NCBI GenBank assembly: GCA_965371325.1
Contig: CBDUXZ010000112.1
Coordinates: 1 to 6,495 of the forward strand
DNA: 6,495 nt
Direction of reading: 5' to 3'
Origin: CBDUXZ01 sp965371325 [NCBI: uncultured bacterium]
GTDB lineage: Bacteria > JAUYMQ01
The position numbers and the translations under genes were made by a program. The stretch's first letter is position 1; the number at the start of each line of letters is the position of its first letter. Below the pieces are notes generated by a model that saw only the letters and a program-made list of their open reading frames with translations, made no database searches and had not been told where the DNA came from. Below, piece by piece: positions 5,787 to 6,495 of this stretch.

Positions 5787-6495
5787 CGGTGCTTGCGCCG
5801 GACACGCCAGACGACGATCCCGGCCAGAAGGATCAACGAGGCGCCGATGAAGCTTACGAGGAGGAGCACCAGCACCTGGGACTCGGCGAGCGAGAGAGTC
5901 GCCCCTTCCCGCTGCCGCCGCTCGATGAGGATCGGGTTTCCCCGCCTGGCGACGTACTCCACGGAATTGAGAAAGAGATCGCCGTTGCCCGAAAGGGCGA
6001 AGTTCGCGTCGGTGATGAAATCGGAATCGCCGAAGACGATGACCCTCCCTTCGCCCTGGTTCGGGTCGTCCGAAGCTTCGTCCCCTACCTCATTTGAGGA
6101 TGTCTCTCCGTCTTCCGCCGTGGCCTCGCCGGCCTCCTCATCGATCTCAATCGTTGAGAGGACCGCAACCGGCACGGGCCCCGGAACGTCCCGCTCCGGG
6201 TCGAACCGTATCTCACCCTTCTCGATCTCTTCAGTACCTATCTCGCCCCAGGCTTCATTCGAGGTCGAGGCAAGCGCGACAGACGTGACGCCGGGCGGGG
6301 GCGGCTTCAGCGGTTGGACGGAGCGTGCTCCCGGAAAGAAGGTGGGGATTCTGAAGTCTTGCAGGAAAGAATCGCGGCCGTACTGCACCACCACGGGCGT
6401 GTTGTAATCGCGGCCGAAAAGCCCGGAGAGCTTGTCGACAATGAGATCGTTTTCGAGCGTTACGCCGAAATCCTCGAGGAGCCCGACGAGGCCCG
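5783..6495 (-). CDS. GldG-like ABC-transport auxiliary protein (5' end outside window)
   Basis: The C-terminal 236 residues of a GldG-family protein (ABC-type uncharacterised transport/gliding auxiliary component); the start lies beyond the right edge. The frame is open to the edge and reads GLVGLLEDFGVTLENDLIVD, a typical GldG segment, so internal GTG codons such as the one at 6394 are not starts. Seen: a soluble extracytoplasmic domain, the conserved segment RVIVFGDSDFITD followed by NGDLFLNSVEYVA, and a C-terminal transmembrane helix ending in the positively charged RVRRKHR on the cytoplasmic side. An acidic, low-complexity stretch (about 6053-6156) interrupts the domain before the GDSD motif. 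In this family the gene normally follows an ABC ATPase and a permease, so both are expected just to the right. It is coupled to the DUF4340 gene. In non-gliding bacteria the transported substrate is unknown. Confidence 0.88.
   Translation of the reverse strand, partial: GLVGLLEDFGVTLENDLIVDKLSGLFGRDYNTPVVVQYGRDSFLQDFRIPTFFPGARSVQPLKPPPPGVTSVALASTSNEAWGEIGTEEIEKGEIRFDPERDVPGPVPVAVLSTIEIDEEAGEATAEDGETSSNEVGDEASDDPNQGEGRVIVFGDSDFITDANFALSGNGDLFLNSVEYVARRGNPILIERRQREGATLSLAESQVLVLLLVSFIGASLILLAGIVVWRVRRKHR

Noticed and set aside
6392-6394. GTG at 6394 as the start of the GldG-like gene
   Set aside because: The frame stays open to the window edge and the upstream codons encode conserved GldG sequence, so the gene begins outside the window.

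Overview
The window is GC-rich bacterial DNA with strong G/C preference at third codon positions. It carries two divergent gene blocks and a third block converging on the middle one. The gene families (ACAD10/11-like phosphotransferase, DUF898 plus M48 peptidase, GldG/DUF4340 transport auxiliaries) suggest a Gram-negative bacterium of the broad proteobacterial or deltaproteobacterial-like kind. Nothing in the sequence fixes the lineage. There are no rRNA or tRNA genes, CRISPR arrays, insertion sequences or phage genes.

Layout. (1) At 1-871, minus strand: the N-terminal 290 codons of an APH/choline-kinase-fold phosphotransferase of the ACAD10/ACAD11/LvaA type, running off the left edge. (2) At 872-1303: an unusually long divergent intergenic region with several strong inverted repeats. 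It is bounded by a terminator-like hairpin on each strand (T6 on minus at 919-924, T5 on plus at 1210-1214). It could encode a structured RNA or a small gene, or act as a leader region. (3) At 1304-3826, plus strand: a zinc-ribbon/DUF898 multi-pass membrane protein followed by a membrane-anchored M48 zinc peptidase. This is a recurrent pairing of unknown function. (4) At 3875-6495, minus strand: the end of a GldG-like ABC-transport auxiliary protein, a DUF4340 protein coupled to it by an ATGA overlap, and then dtd (D-aminoacyl-tRNA deacylase).

How the genes work together. The DUF898/M48 pair probably forms one envelope module, with a peptidase anchored beside a repeat-built membrane protein. 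The GldG/DUF4340 pair is the periplasmic/auxiliary end of an uncharacterised ABC exporter operon; its ATPase and permease should lie just beyond the right edge. Dtd is a housekeeping proofreading enzyme that seems to share that transcript. The phosphotransferase on the left most likely works on hydroxyacyl-CoA or a similar metabolite rather than on an antibiotic.

The least explained parts are the structured 919-1214 island and the biochemical role of the zinc-ribbon DUF898/M48 module.
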